Shown: one piece after another, positions 36,248 to 45,207 of the stretch
How the letters are laid out: each line of letters starts with the position of its first letter
How positions within the stretch are numbered: the first letter of the stretch is position 1
Assembly: GCF_013522705.1 (NCBI RefSeq)
Contig: NZ_JAAMRE010000001.1
Location: forward strand, 62,001 to 126,000
Origin: Pseudomonas lurida
GTDB lineage: Bacteria > Pseudomonadota > Gammaproteobacteria > Pseudomonadales > Pseudomonadaceae
DNA: 64,000 nucleotides
Direction: 5' to 3'
Translations under genes and position numbers: made by a program
Notes under the pieces: model-generated
Seen by the model: the letters and a program-made list of their open reading frames with translations, nothing else
Databases searched by the model: none
Told to the model about the DNA's origin: nothing

Positions 36248-37534
36248 GTGGAAGCACATCTGTTGGAATGGCTGAACCTGAGCGTGCGCTGGGTTCACAT
36301 GATCACTGGCGTCGCCTGGATCGGCGCTTCGTTCTACTTCGTCTGGCTGGAAAACAACCTCAACCGCGTCAACCCCAAGGACGGCCTGGCCGGCGACTTG
36401 TGGGCGATCCACGGTGGCGGCATCTACCACCTGGAAAAATACAAACTGGCCCCGCCGACCATGCCGGACAACCTGCACTGGTTCAAATGGGAAGCCTATT
36501 TCACCTGGATGTCGGGCGTCGCGCTGCTGTGTGTGGTGTTCTACTCCAACCCGACCTTGTACCTGCTGGCACCGGGTAGCAGCCTCAGTGGTCCGCAAGG
36601 CGTGTTGCTGGGCATCGGCTCGCTGTTCGTCGGCTGGTTTATCTACTCCTTCCTCTGCGACTCGGCCCTGGGCAAGCGCCCTGCCCTGCTCGGCTTCATC
36701 CTGTTCGTGCTGTTGATTGGCGCCGCGTATGGCTTCAGCCAAGTGTTCAGTGGACGCGGCGCTTACCTGCACGTAGGCGCGGTGATCGGCACCATCATGG
36801 TGGGCAACGTGTTCCGCATCATCATGCCGGCACAACGCGCGCTGGTGGCGGCCATCGCCGAGAACCGCACACCCGATCCGGCCTTGCCGGCCAAGGGCCT
36901 GCTGCGCTCGCGCCATAACAACTACTTCACCTTGCCGGTGCTGTTCATCATGATCAGCAACCACTTCCCGAGCACCTACGGCAGCCACTACAACTGGCTG
37001 ATCCTGGCCGGTATCGCGGTGGCGGCGGTGTTGGTGCGGCATTACTTCAACACCCGGCACAACAGTCAGAAATACGCATGGACCCTGCCGGTGGGCGCGT
37101 TAGCGATGATTTGCCTGGCGTATGTGACCGGTCCCAAGCCGGTCGCGGAAGTGGCCAAGGCACCGGCGGCCATCGAGTACCAGCCACTGCCGGAAACCGC
37201 CCTGGGCGGTGGTGCCAAGCCCGCCGCGCCTGCTGCGGCACCGGCGCCTGCGCCTGCGCCAGCCCAGGCCACGGTGGATTTCGACAAGGTGCATGGGGTG
37301 ATCCAGGAGCGCTGCGCCGTATGCCATTCGGCCAAGCCCACCAGCCCGCTGTTCAGCACCGCGCCGGCCGGCGTGATGTTCGATACACCGGCGCAGATCC
37401 AGCAGCAGGCGGCGCGCATCCAGGCCCAGGCCGTGGCGAGCCAGATCATGCCGCTGGGCAACATTACCCAGATGACCCAGCAGGAGCGCGATCTGATCGG
37501 CACCTGGATCAACCAGGGGGCGCATACCAACTAA
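36248..37534 (+). CDS. puuD: membrane urate hydroxylase with cytochrome c domain
   Basis: The 428-residue protein has eight or so N-terminal helices (LNLSVRWVHMITGVAWIGAS; LVAAIAENRTPDPAL) forming the urate hydroxylase domain. An Ala/Pro linker (about 318-342) precedes a C-terminal c-type cytochrome domain with the haem motif CAVCH (residues 356-360) and the axial Met region SQIMPLGNITQM. PuuD hydroxylates urate to 5-hydroxyisourate and is predicted to pass electrons to the respiratory chain through its own haem. I start it at GTG 36248. Confidence 0.95.
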   Translation: MEAHLLEWLNLSVRWVHMITGVAWIGASFYFVWLENNLNRVNPKDGLAGDLWAIHGGGIYHLEKYKLAPPTMPDNLHWFKWEAYFTWMSGVALLCVVFYSNPTLYLLAPGSSLSGPQGVLLGIGSLFVGWFIYSFLCDSALGKRPALLGFILFVLLIGAAYGFSQVFSGRGAYLHVGAVIGTIMVGNVFRIIMPAQRALVAAIAENRTPDPALPAKGLLRSRHNNYFTLPVLFIMISNHFPSTYGSHYNWLILAGIAVAAVLVRHYFNTRHNSQKYAWTLPVGALAMICLAYVTGPKPVAEVAKAPAAIEYQPLPETALGGGAKPAAPAAAPAPAPAPAQATVDFDKVHGVIQERCAVCHSAKPTSPLFSTAPAGVMFDTPAQIQQQAARIQAQAVASQIMPLGNITQMTQQERDLIGTWINQGAHTN

Positions 37535-37556
37535 CAGCCTGGTGCAACTCCAAAAT

Positions 37557-37584
37557 GTGCGAGGGGGGCTTGCCCCCTCCCACA
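37557..37584. repeat. REP palindrome (GI)
   Basis: TGCGAGGGGGGCTTGCCC followed by CCTCCCACA, between puuD and the nucleobase permease. Confidence 0.8.
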
Positions 37585-37652
37585 GGTGACTTGCAGTGGT
37601 TTAGAGATTGCGTTCCACACAATACAAAAATAAAAAAGATTCGAGGTGTTGC

Positions 37653-38999
37653 ATGTCCCCGTTAGAACCGCAGACTCCTGCCGCGCCCGCCATGGTGCGG
37701 CTGCCCCTCTTGCAACTGATTCTGGTCGGCCTGCAACACGTCTTGTTGATGTACGGCGGCGCCGTCGCCGTGCCTCTGATCATTGGCCAGGCCGCCGGCC
37801 TGAGCCGTGAAGAAATCGCCTTTCTGATCAACGCCGACCTGCTGGTGGCCGGCGTCGCCACCATGGTGCAGTCGTTCGGCATCGGCCCTCTGGGCATTCG
37901 CATGCCGGTGATGATGGGCGCCAGTTTCGCCGCCGTCGGCAGCATGGTCGCCATGGCCGGCATGCCCGGTATCGGCTTGCAGGGGATCTTCGGCGCCACC
38001 ATCGCCGCCGGGTTCTTCGGCATGCTGATCGCGCCGTTCATGTCCAAGGTCGTGCGCTTTTTCCCACCGCTGGTGACCGGCACCGTGATCACCGCCATCG
38101 GCCTGTCGCTGTTCCCGGTGGCCGTGAACTGGGCCGGTGGCGGCAGCGCGGCGGCCACCTTCGGCTCCCCCATCTACCTGACGATTGCCGCGTTGGTGCT
38201 GGCCACCATCCTGCTGATCAACCGCTTTATGCGAGGCTTCTGGGTCAATATCTCGGTGCTGATCGGCATGGGCCTGGGTTACGCCCTGTGCGGCGTCCTC
38301 GGTATGGTCGACCTCAGCGGCCTGGCGCTGGCACCGTGGGTGCAGGTGGTGACGCCGCTGCATTTCGGCATGCCCACTTTCGAGTTGGCGCCGATTCTGT
38401 CGATGTGCCTGGTGGTGGTGATCATCTTCGTTGAGTCCACCGGGATGTTCCTGGCGCTGGGCAAGATCACCGACCGCGAGGTCACGCCAAAGATGCTGCG
38501 TCGTGGCCTGCTGTGCGACGCCGGCGCGTCGTTCGTGGCCGGGTTCTTCAACACCTTCACCCATTCCTCGTTCGCCCAGAACATCGGCCTGGTGCAGATG
38601 ACCGGCGTGCGCTGCCGCTCGGTGACGATCATGGCCGGGGCGTTTCTGATCGTGCTCAGCCTGTTGCCCAAAGCCGCTTACCTGGTGGCGTCGATTCCGC
38701 CGGCGGTGCTGGGCGGCGCGGCGATTGCCATGTTCGGCATGGTGGCGGCCACCGGCATCAAGATTCTGCAGGAAGCCGACATCGCCGACCGCCGCAACCA
38801 GTTGCTGGTGGCGGTGAGCATCGGCATGGGCCTGATTCCCGTGGTGCGCCCGGAGTTCTTCGCCCAACTGCCGCTGTGGATGAGCCCGATCACTCACAGC
38901 GGCATCGCCATGGCCACCCTCAGCGCGTTGTCGTTGAATGTGCTGTTCAACATCCTCGGGGGCGCCGAGCGAGCGGTGGTCGAGCACGCGCACACCTGA
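37653..38999 (+). CDS. NCS2 nucleobase:cation symporter (urate/xanthine type)
   Basis: The 448-residue protein has about fourteen helices and the NCS2 signature regions LILVGLQHVLLMYGGAVAVP, IFVESTGMFLALGKI and FFNTFTHSSFAQNIGLVQMTG (NxxxFTHSS-type motif of xanthine/urate carriers). It probably imports urate or xanthine for the adjacent pathway. The ATG at 37653 is chosen for the GAGGTG just upstream; the longer frame has no ribosome site. Confidence 0.93.
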   Translation: MSPLEPQTPAAPAMVRLPLLQLILVGLQHVLLMYGGAVAVPLIIGQAAGLSREEIAFLINADLLVAGVATMVQSFGIGPLGIRMPVMMGASFAAVGSMVAMAGMPGIGLQGIFGATIAAGFFGMLIAPFMSKVVRFFPPLVTGTVITAIGLSLFPVAVNWAGGGSAAATFGSPIYLTIAALVLATILLINRFMRGFWVNISVLIGMGLGYALCGVLGMVDLSGLALAPWVQVVTPLHFGMPTFELAPILSMCLVVVIIFVESTGMFLALGKITDREVTPKMLRRGLLCDAGASFVAGFFNTFTHSSFAQNIGLVQMTGVRCRSVTIMAGAFLIVLSLLPKAAYLVASIPPAVLGGAAIAMFGMVAATGIKILQEADIADRRNQLLVAVSIGMGLIPVVRPEFFAQLPLWMSPITHSGIAMATLSALSLNVLFNILGGAERAVVEHAHT

Positions 39000-39228
39000 A
39001 TGCCCCATCATCGCGCTGTACGCCCTGTAACAGCGCGCTTGAGGCCAGGCAGGGTTATCAGTATTCTCCGCGCCCGCTCGAATCGATTGCTCTTCAACGC
39101 GTTGGCGCGGCTCTTGCTAAACCCATAAAAGCTGACCGATCAGACGATATTCACAGCGAACCAAAGGCGCCGCATCAGAGCGCCTGCACTAAAAGAAAAA
39201 CATAAAACTTTAACTCGGGAGCAACCGA

Positions 39229-40014
39229 ATGAAACCTATGTTCAAAGGCCTGGTACTGGCGGGATCCCTGCTGGCCGGCGGCCAGGCCGTGGCCGGTGAC
39301 TTGTTGCAGTGGCAGAACAACAGCCTGACGTATTTGTGGGGCAAGAACTTCACCGTCAACCCGCAGATCCAGCAGACAGTCACGTTCGAACATGCCGACG
39401 CGTGGAAGTACGGCGACAACTTCTTCTTCCTCGACCGCATCTTTTATAACGGCAAGGAAGACGGCAACGTCGGCCCGAACACCTACTACGGTGAGTTCAG
39501 CCCGCGCTTGTCGTTCGGCAAGATTTTCGACCAGGACTTGTCCTTCGGCCCGATAAAAGACGTATTGCTGGCGATGACGTACGAGTTCGGCGAAGGCGAC
39601 AACGAGTCGTACCTGGTCGGCCCCGGCTTCGATTTGAACATCCCCGGTTTCGATTACTTCCAGTTGAACTTCTACCAGCGCCAGACCGAAGGCAATCGGC
39701 CAGGTGACGGCGTGTGGCAGATCACCCCGGTATGGTCGTACACGATCCCGGTGGGCAACTCGAACATCCTGATCGACGGCTTCATGGACTGGGTGGTGGA
39801 CAACGACAAGAACGCCCGCGGCACCTACCACGCCAACCTGCACTTCAACCCTCAGGTCAAATACGACCTGGGCAAAGCCATGAACTGGGGCGAGAAACAG
39901 CTGTACGTCGGTTTCGAATACGACTACTGGAAGAACAAGTACGGCATCGAAGATTCCGGCGCGTTCAAGACGACTCAGGACACGGCGAGCTTCCTGGTCA
40001 AGTATCACTTCTGA
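39229..40014 (+). CDS. outer-membrane Tsx/OmpK-like channel
   Basis: The 261-residue protein has a signal peptide (MKPMFKGLVLAGSLLAGGQAVA) and a beta-barrel body rich in alternating aromatic strands (DLLQWQNNSLTYLWG; YGDNFFFLDRIFYNG). It ends in Phe (FLVKYHF), the barrel assembly signal. It fits the nucleoside-specific channel-forming Tsx family (OmpK). Being next to the urate pathway and permease, it is a good candidate for purine or nucleoside entry across the outer membrane. Confidence 0.88.
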   Translation: MKPMFKGLVLAGSLLAGGQAVAGDLLQWQNNSLTYLWGKNFTVNPQIQQTVTFEHADAWKYGDNFFFLDRIFYNGKEDGNVGPNTYYGEFSPRLSFGKIFDQDLSFGPIKDVLLAMTYEFGEGDNESYLVGPGFDLNIPGFDYFQLNFYQRQTEGNRPGDGVWQITPVWSYTIPVGNSNILIDGFMDWVVDNDKNARGTYHANLHFNPQVKYDLGKAMNWGEKQLYVGFEYDYWKNKYGIEDSGAFKTTQDTASFLVKYHF

Positions 40015-40034
40015 TCGAACACCGCAGGTGCGCG

Positions 40035-40060
40035 TGTGAGAGGGGCTCGCCCCTCCCACA
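40035..40060. repeat. REP palindrome
   Basis: TGTGAGAGGGGCTCGCCC followed by CTCCCACA between two convergent genes; it may also end both transcripts. Confidence 0.75.
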
Positions 40061-40061
40061 G

Positions 40062-41210
40062 TCAGACAGGCTGCAAACCCAGGAACCGGGTGATCTCTTC
40101 ACGCTTGGCCAGCGCATCTTTCCTGCCCAACTCGATCAATTCGCTGCAATACCCCGCCTCGAACAACAAGTAGCTCAGCACCCCTGCCCCGCTGGTCTTG
40201 GTCGCACCCGGCCCGCGCAGGAACACACGCAACGCCGCCGGCATTTCCTGGCGATGCCGCGCGGCGATTTCGTCGATGGGCTGGCTGGGGGCGATCACCA
40301 GCACCTCCACCGGCGCCAGACCGCGCGCCGCGCTGTCGGCCGGTTGCAGATGGCTGAACTGATTGAGGCGTTCCAGCAATTCGATATCGCTTTCCAGGCT
40401 GTCGATGAAGGTGCTGTTGAGCATGTGCCCGCCAATCTGCGCCAAGGTCGGTTGCTGCCCGGTGTAGACGCGCTGCACGACCGGCTCGTTGCCACGCGGG
40501 TTGCCGCTGACGCCAACCACCAGCACGCGACTGGCACCCAGGTGCAGTGCCGGGCTGATGGGCGCCGACTGGCGCACCGCACCGTCCCCGAAATATTCCT
40601 GGTCGAGCTTCACCGGGGCAAACAGCAGCGGGATCGCCGAACTGGCGAGCAGGTGCTCAACCGTCAGTTGGGTCGGCACGCCGATGCGTCGATGGCGCAG
40701 CCAGGCGTCAATGGTGCCGCCGCCCTGGTAGAAGGTCACGGCTTGCCCCGACTCATAGCCAAAGGCTGTGACCGCCACCGCATGCAGGTGCTTTTGCCGA
40801 ATGGCTTCGTCGATCCCCGGCAGGTGCAGCTTGTCCTGCAACAGGTCACGCAATGGCGAGCTGTTGAGCAGCGCCACCGGCACCTGGCGGCCCAGACCCA
40901 GCAGGCTGTGAATCAGGAAGCGCCCGGCCTGGCGCGCCACGCCGGGCCAATCGCTGCGCAGCACAAGGTGGCTGCGAAAGCCCTGCCAGAACGCGGTCAG
41001 GCGCTCGATGGACGCGCGAAAATCCATGGCGCCACTGGCCAGGCTCACGGCATTGATCGCCCCGGCCGACGTGCCGACGATCACCGGAAACGGGTTGGGC
41101 GCCCCCGGCGGCAACAGCTCGGCAATCCCCGCCAGTACCCCCACCTGATACGCCGCTCGCGCCCCACCGCCGGAAAGAATCAAGCCTGTAACCGGTTCAG
41201 CTGGGCGCAT
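40062..41210 (-). CDS. patatin-like phospholipase
   Basis: The 382-residue protein has the patatin glycine-rich loop LILSGGGARAAYQVGVLAGI (10-29), the nucleophile GTSAG (Ser48) and the Asp of the catalytic dyad in FGDGA (about residue 206). It should be a cytoplasmic or secreted serine acyl hydrolase. There is no signal peptide. The C-terminal third is of unknown role. The acyltransferase gene lies upstream on the same strand. Confidence 0.92.
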   Translation of the reverse strand: MRPAEPVTGLILSGGGARAAYQVGVLAGIAELLPPGAPNPFPVIVGTSAGAINAVSLASGAMDFRASIERLTAFWQGFRSHLVLRSDWPGVARQAGRFLIHSLLGLGRQVPVALLNSSPLRDLLQDKLHLPGIDEAIRQKHLHAVAVTAFGYESGQAVTFYQGGGTIDAWLRHRRIGVPTQLTVEHLLASSAIPLLFAPVKLDQEYFGDGAVRQSAPISPALHLGASRVLVVGVSGNPRGNEPVVQRVYTGQQPTLAQIGGHMLNSTFIDSLESDIELLERLNQFSHLQPADSAARGLAPVEVLVIAPSQPIDEIAARHRQEMPAALRVFLRGPGATKTSGAGVLSYLLFEAGYCSELIELGRKDALAKREEITRFLGLQPV

Positions 41211-41240
41211 CGCGTCACTCCATGTGGGGAAAGGTCGGTC

Positions 41241-42176
41241 TTATCGACGGCGTTTTTCGTACAGTTTCGGTTCACCCGCCGGCCGGCTCTTGAAGCGGCG
41301 GTGGGTCCATAGGTATTGCTCGGGGCATTCACGCACGCAGGCTTCGATCCACTGGTTGATGCGCAGGCAGTCGACCTCATCGCTGTCACCGGGGAAGTCA
41401 GCCAGCGGCGGGTGGATCACCAGGCGATAGCCACTGCCATCGGCCAGGCGCTCCTGGGTGAACGGCACCACAAGCGCCTTACCCAGGCGGGCGAACTTGC
41501 TGGTGGCAGTGACGGTGGCGGCCTGAATGCCGAACAGCGGCACAAAAATGCTTTGCTTGGCGCCGTAGTCCTGGTCCGGTGCATACCAGATGGCGCGGCC
41601 GGCGCGCAGCAGCTTGAGCATGCCGCGCACGTCTTCGCGTTCCACCGCCAGGGAGTCGAGGTTATGCCGCTCGCGGCCACGGCGCTGGACATAGTCGAAC
41701 AACGCGTTGCCATGCTCGCGGTACATGCCGTCGATGGTGTGCTTCTGGCCGAGCAGCGCCGCGCCGATTTCCAGGGTGGTGAAATGCAGGGCCATCAGGA
41801 TCACGCCCTTGCCGTCCAACTGCGCCTGTTTGAGGTGTTGCAGGCCCTCGACATGGGCCAGCCGCGCCAGGCGCTGGCGCGACCACCACCAGCTCATGGC
41901 CATTTCAAAGAAGGCGATGCCGGTGGATGCGAAGTTCTCCTTGAGCAGCCGCTTGCGCTCCTCGGCGGATTTTTCCGGGAAGCACAGCTCCAGGTTGCGC
42001 GCGGCAATGCGGCGGCGCTCGCCGGCCACACGGTACATGCCCGCGCCCAGCAGCCGACCAATGGCCAGCAGCGCGCGGTACGGCAATTGGGTCACCAGCC
42101 AGAGCAGGCCGAGTCCCAGCCATAACAGCCAAAATCGCGGGTGAAAAAATACAGCTCGAAAACGCGGGCGATCCAT
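41241..42176 (-). CDS. lpxL: lipid A biosynthesis late acyltransferase (LpxL/HtrB family)
   Basis: The 311-residue membrane enzyme has an N-terminal helix (FWLLWLGLGLLWLVTQL) and the catalytic H-x4-D/E motif within MALHFTTLEIGAALLGQ. It also has MYREHGNALFDYVQRRGRER and the WYAPDQDYGAK motif of the LpxL/LpxM group. It adds a secondary acyl chain (laurate-type) to Kdo-lipid A. The ATG at 42176 is preferred over the upstream TTG. It is divergent from minC. Confidence 0.9.
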   Translation of the reverse strand: MDRPRFRAVFFHPRFWLLWLGLGLLWLVTQLPYRALLAIGRLLGAGMYRVAGERRRIAARNLELCFPEKSAEERKRLLKENFASTGIAFFEMAMSWWWSRQRLARLAHVEGLQHLKQAQLDGKGVILMALHFTTLEIGAALLGQKHTIDGMYREHGNALFDYVQRRGRERHNLDSLAVEREDVRGMLKLLRAGRAIWYAPDQDYGAKQSIFVPLFGIQAATVTATSKFARLGKALVVPFTQERLADGSGYRLVIHPPLADFPGDSDEVDCLRINQWIEACVRECPEQYLWTHRRFKSRPAGEPKLYEKRRR

Positions 42177-42296
42177 TACAGATTCCGGTAAAGACAAGGG
42201 CCGCGCATTCTACAACGGTTCGACTCGGCTTGCGGCGGGTGAGTGTTCTCGTTATAAGTCTCGACACTTTTCGTGACAAGCCGCTTTATGCCGACC

Positions 42297-43034
42297 ATGA
42301 GCCAAACCGAACCGCTAGACCAAGATCCCGTGTTCCAGTTGAAAGGCAGCATGCTCGCCATCACCGTGCTGGAACTGGCGCGCAACGACCTCGAGGCCCT
42401 GGACCGCCAGCTCGCCGCCAAGGTCGCCCTGGCCCCCAACTTCTTCAACAACGCCCCGCTGGTGCTGGCCCTGGACAAACTGCCCGCCGGTCAAGGCGCC
42501 ATCGACCTGCCCGGCCTGATGCGCGTGTGCCGCTCCCATGGCCTGCGCACCCTGGCCATCCGGGCCAGCCGGATCGAAGACATTGCCGCGGCAATCGCCA
42601 TTGAACTGCCAGTACTGCCACCGTCGGGTGCACGCGAGCGACCGCTCGATCCGACCGAAGGCGAGCTGAAGAAAAAACCGGAAAAACCACCCGAGCCGAC
42701 GATCAAGCCTACAAAGATCATCACCACGCCCGTACGCGGCGGGCAGCAGATTTACGCCCAGGGCGGCGACCTGGTGATCGTCTCCTCCGTCAGCCCCGGC
42801 GCGGAACTTCTCGCCGATGGCAATATCCATGTATACGGCCCGATGCGCGGACGCGCCCTCGCCGGGATCAAGGGTGACACCAAGGCCCGTATTTTCTGTC
42901 AGCAGTTGACCGCTGAACTGGTGTCCATCGCCGGCCAGTACAAGGTTTCCGAAGATTTGCGCCGCGATCCGCTGTGGGGCGCCGGGGTGCAGATAAGCCT
43001 GTCGGGCGATGTGTTGAACATCGTCCGCCTTTAA
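42297..43034 (+). CDS. minC: septum site-determining protein MinC
   Basis: The 245-residue protein has the N-terminal FtsZ-inhibiting domain ([20 protein letters not shown]) and the C-terminal beta-helix ([43 protein letters not shown]). A Pro/Lys-rich linker (KKPEKPPEP) joins them at about 120. The start at ATG 42297 gives [10 protein letters not shown], matching relatives. A terminator-like hairpin with a T-run follows, and minD begins 200 bases later. Confidence 0.97.
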   Translation: MSQTEPLDQDPVFQLKGSMLAITVLELARNDLEALDRQLAAKVALAPNFFNNAPLVLALDKLPAGQGAIDLPGLMRVCRSHGLRTLAIRASRIEDIAAAIAIELPVLPPSGARERPLDPTEGELKKKPEKPPEPTIKPTKIITTPVRGGQQIYAQGGDLVIVSSVSPGAELLADGNIHVYGPMRGRALAGIKGDTKARIFCQQLTAELVSIAGQYKVSEDLRRDPLWGAGVQISLSGDVLNIVRL

Positions 43035-43113
43035 CGGATACTGCCGCATTTTCCAAGCATCTCTAGACTCTGATAGCACAGCGAAACCGGCAAGACTTGC
43101 GTAGGAATAACTG

Positions 43114-43149
43114 AAAGCTGGCGTTCCCCATGGGAGCCACAGCTTTTTT
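43114..43149 (+). terminator. terminator between minC and minD
   Basis: AAAGCTG on the left and CAGCTTT on the right pair across imperfect GC-rich arms, and a T-run follows. This suggests that minD and minE are largely transcribed from their own promoter within 43150-43234, which would keep MinC low. Confidence 0.65.
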
Positions 43150-43234
43150 CCTACAAGGGCTGTCCGCCTGCAGCGAGTTTCAAGAGATGTTTTTCAGGGG
43201 CTGAAAAGTCCTTTTTCCTTAGGGGTGAAACACC

Positions 43235-44047
43235 TTGGCCAAGATTCTCGTGGTTACATCCGGCAAGGGTGGTGTGGGTAAGACCACCACCAGCGCCGCT
43301 ATCGGTACCGGTCTCGCGTTGCGCGGCCACAAGACAGTCATCGTCGACTTCGACGTGGGTTTGCGTAACCTCGACCTGATCATGGGCTGCGAACGCCGCG
43401 TGGTGTACGACTTCGTCAACGTGGTCAACGGCGAAGCCAACCTGCAACAGGCTCTGATCAAGGACAAGCGTCTTGAGAACCTGTACGTGCTGGCCGCCAG
43501 CCAGACCCGCGACAAAGACGCGCTGACCAAGGAAGGCGTAGGCAAAGTTCTTGCCGAGCTGAAGGAAACCTTCGAATACGTGGTCTGCGATTCCCCTGCG
43601 GGTATCGAGACCGGCGCGCACCTGGCGATGTATTTCGCCGACGAAGCCATCGTCGTGACCAACCCGGAAGTCTCCTCGGTACGTGACTCGGACCGCATGC
43701 TCGGCCTGCTGGCCAGCAAATCCAAGCGCGCCGAAGAAGGCCAGGACCCGATCAAGGAGCACTTGCTGCTCACCCGCTACAACCCTGAGCGCGTCAGCAA
43801 CGGCGAAATGCTCGGCGTTGAAGACGTGAAGGAAATCCTTGCCGTGACCCTGCTGGGCGTCATTCCAGAATCCCAAGCGGTGCTCAAGGCCTCCAACCAG
43901 GGTGTTCCGGTGATCCTCGATGACCAGAGCGACGCCGGCCAGGCGTACAGCGATGCGGTCGACCGCCTGCTGGGCAAGTCCGTGGAACATCGCTTCCTCG
44001 ATGTCAAGAAGAAGGGATTCTTCGAGCGTATCTTTGGAGGCAATTGA
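43235..44047 (+). CDS. minD: septum site-determining ATPase MinD
   Basis: The 270-residue ParA-family ATPase has the deviant Walker A SGKGGVGKTTTS (residues 10-21), VDFDVGLRNLDLIMG (switch I/II) and a C-terminal amphipathic membrane-targeting helix (FLDVKKKGFFERIFGGN). It oscillates with MinE to place the division site. It appears to start at TTG 43235 (product MAKILVVTSGKGG), with AGGGGTG ten bases before. minE follows after three bases. Confidence 0.98.
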   Translation: MAKILVVTSGKGGVGKTTTSAAIGTGLALRGHKTVIVDFDVGLRNLDLIMGCERRVVYDFVNVVNGEANLQQALIKDKRLENLYVLAASQTRDKDALTKEGVGKVLAELKETFEYVVCDSPAGIETGAHLAMYFADEAIVVTNPEVSSVRDSDRMLGLLASKSKRAEEGQDPIKEHLLLTRYNPERVSNGEMLGVEDVKEILAVTLLGVIPESQAVLKASNQGVPVILDDQSDAGQAYSDAVDRLLGKSVEHRFLDVKKKGFFERIFGGN

Positions 44048-44050
44048 ACA

Positions 44051-44305
44051 ATGAAATTTCTCGACTTCTTTCGCGCCAACAAAAAGCCAAGCACCGCGTC
44101 GGTCGCGAAAGAGCGTCTACAGATCATCGTGGCGCACGAACGCGGCCAACGCAGCACCCCGGATTACCTGCCAGCCTTGCAGAAGGAACTGGTCGAGGTG
44201 ATCCGCAAGTACGTCAATATCGGCAACGATGACGTGCATGTCGCCCTGGAAAACGACGGCAGCTGCTCGATTCTGGAACTCAACATCACCCTGCCCGATC
44301 GTTGA
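44051..44305 (+). CDS. minE: cell division topological specificity factor MinE
   Basis: The 84-residue protein has the MinD-activating N-terminus ([32 protein letters not shown]) and the dimerisation domain ([20 protein letters not shown]). It stimulates MinD ATPase. The start follows TTTGGAGGCAATTGAACA. Confidence 0.98.
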   Translation: MKFLDFFRANKKPSTASVAKERLQIIVAHERGQRSTPDYLPALQKELVEVIRKYVNIGNDDVHVALENDGSCSILELNITLPDR

Positions 44306-44339
44306 TCGAACGGGCGGTCGCCACGGCGGCTCGGTCATT

Positions 44340-44360
44340 CGGCTCCCTTCGCGGGAGCCG
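44340..44360 (+). terminator. hairpin after minE
   Basis: CGGCTCCC-TTCGC-GGGAGCCG is a very stable tetraloop-type stem 35 bases after the minE stop. No T-run follows, so it may act as a 3' end processing barrier with partial read-through into rluA. Confidence 0.6.
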
Positions 44361-44401
44361 GGTGGCCCAGCCGCCGTTGGCGTTTGTTACGAGGCTGTTT
44401 A

Positions 44402-45037
44402 ATGCCGTTGTCCAACATTCATATCCTTTACCAGGACGCCGCTGTCCTGGTGGTGAACAAGCCGACCCTGCTGCTCTCGGTGCCTGGGCGCGCCGACGAC
44501 AACAAGGATTGCCTGATCACGCGCCTGCAGGAAAACGGCTACCCTGAAGCTCGCATCGTCCACCGGCTGGACTGGGAAACCTCGGGCATTATCCTGCTGG
44601 CCCGCGACGCCGATACTCATCGCGAGCTGTCGCGCCAGTTTCACGACCGTGAAACCGAAAAGGCCTACACTGCCCTGGCCTGGGGCCAACCGACGCTGGA
44701 CAGCGGCAGCATCGACCTGCCCCTGCGCTACGACCCACCCACCAAGCCCCGCCATGTGGTGGACCACGAATTCGGCAAACATGCGCTGACCTTCTGGAAG
44801 GTGCTGGAGCGCTGCGGCGACTGGTGCCGCGTTGAGCTGACACCCATCACCGGACGCTCGCACCAATTGCGTGTGCATATGCTATCCATCGGCCACCCTC
44901 TGTTGGGGGATGGCCTGTACGCCCACGAACAAGCCCTGGCTGCGTGGCCGCGCCTGTGCCTGCACGCGAGCATGCTCAGCTTTACCCATCCGCAAAGCGG
45001 CGAGCGCCTGCGCTTCGAGTGCCCTGCACCCTTTTAA
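44402..45037 (+). CDS. rluA: RluA-family pseudouridine synthase
   Basis: The 211-residue enzyme has the catalytic-Asp motif RIVHRLDWETSGIILLARD, the GRSHQLRVHMLSIGHPLLGD motif and a KPTLLLSVPGR N-terminal region. Its length and lack of an S4 domain fit RluA (23S/tRNA dual specificity) rather than RluC/D. The ATG at 44402 is preceded by GAGG at eight bases. Position after minE matches, as I recall, other pseudomonads. Confidence 0.9.
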   Translation: MPLSNIHILYQDAAVLVVNKPTLLLSVPGRADDNKDCLITRLQENGYPEARIVHRLDWETSGIILLARDADTHRELSRQFHDRETEKAYTALAWGQPTLDSGSIDLPLRYDPPTKPRHVVDHEFGKHALTFWKVLERCGDWCRVELTPITGRSHQLRVHMLSIGHPLLGDGLYAHEQALAAWPRLCLHASMLSFTHPQSGERLRFECPAPF

Positions 45038-45052
45038 GTGGTCAACACAGGC

Positions 45053-45147
45053 AAATGTGGGAGGGGGCTTGCCCCCGATGACGGCGTATCAGTGACAGAT
45101 GTACTGACTGACACACTGCAATCGGGGGCAAGCCTTCTCCCACATTT
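45053..45147. repeat. REPIN: two inverted GI REPs
   Basis: The left arm AAATGTGGGAGGGGGCTTGC and the right arm GCAAGCCTTCTCCCACATTT, each with an inner GCCCCCGAT or ATCGGGGGC extension, enclose about 45 bases. The left arm contains GTGGGAGGGGGCTTGC, which I recall as the GI 16-mer of P. fluorescens SBW25. It sits between rluA and apeB. Confidence 0.9.
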
Positions 45148-45207
45148 GTTATGTGCACTTGCCGCCATCGAACGGTAAACTCCGCGCATTGCTGTCTGGA
45201 GCTATTT

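Noticed and set aside
37662..39011. A 449-residue leftward frame opposite the nucleobase permease
   Set aside because: It is His/Gln/Asp-rich low-complexity sequence, the mirror of hydrophobic codons, and the opposite strand encodes a clear NCS2 transporter.
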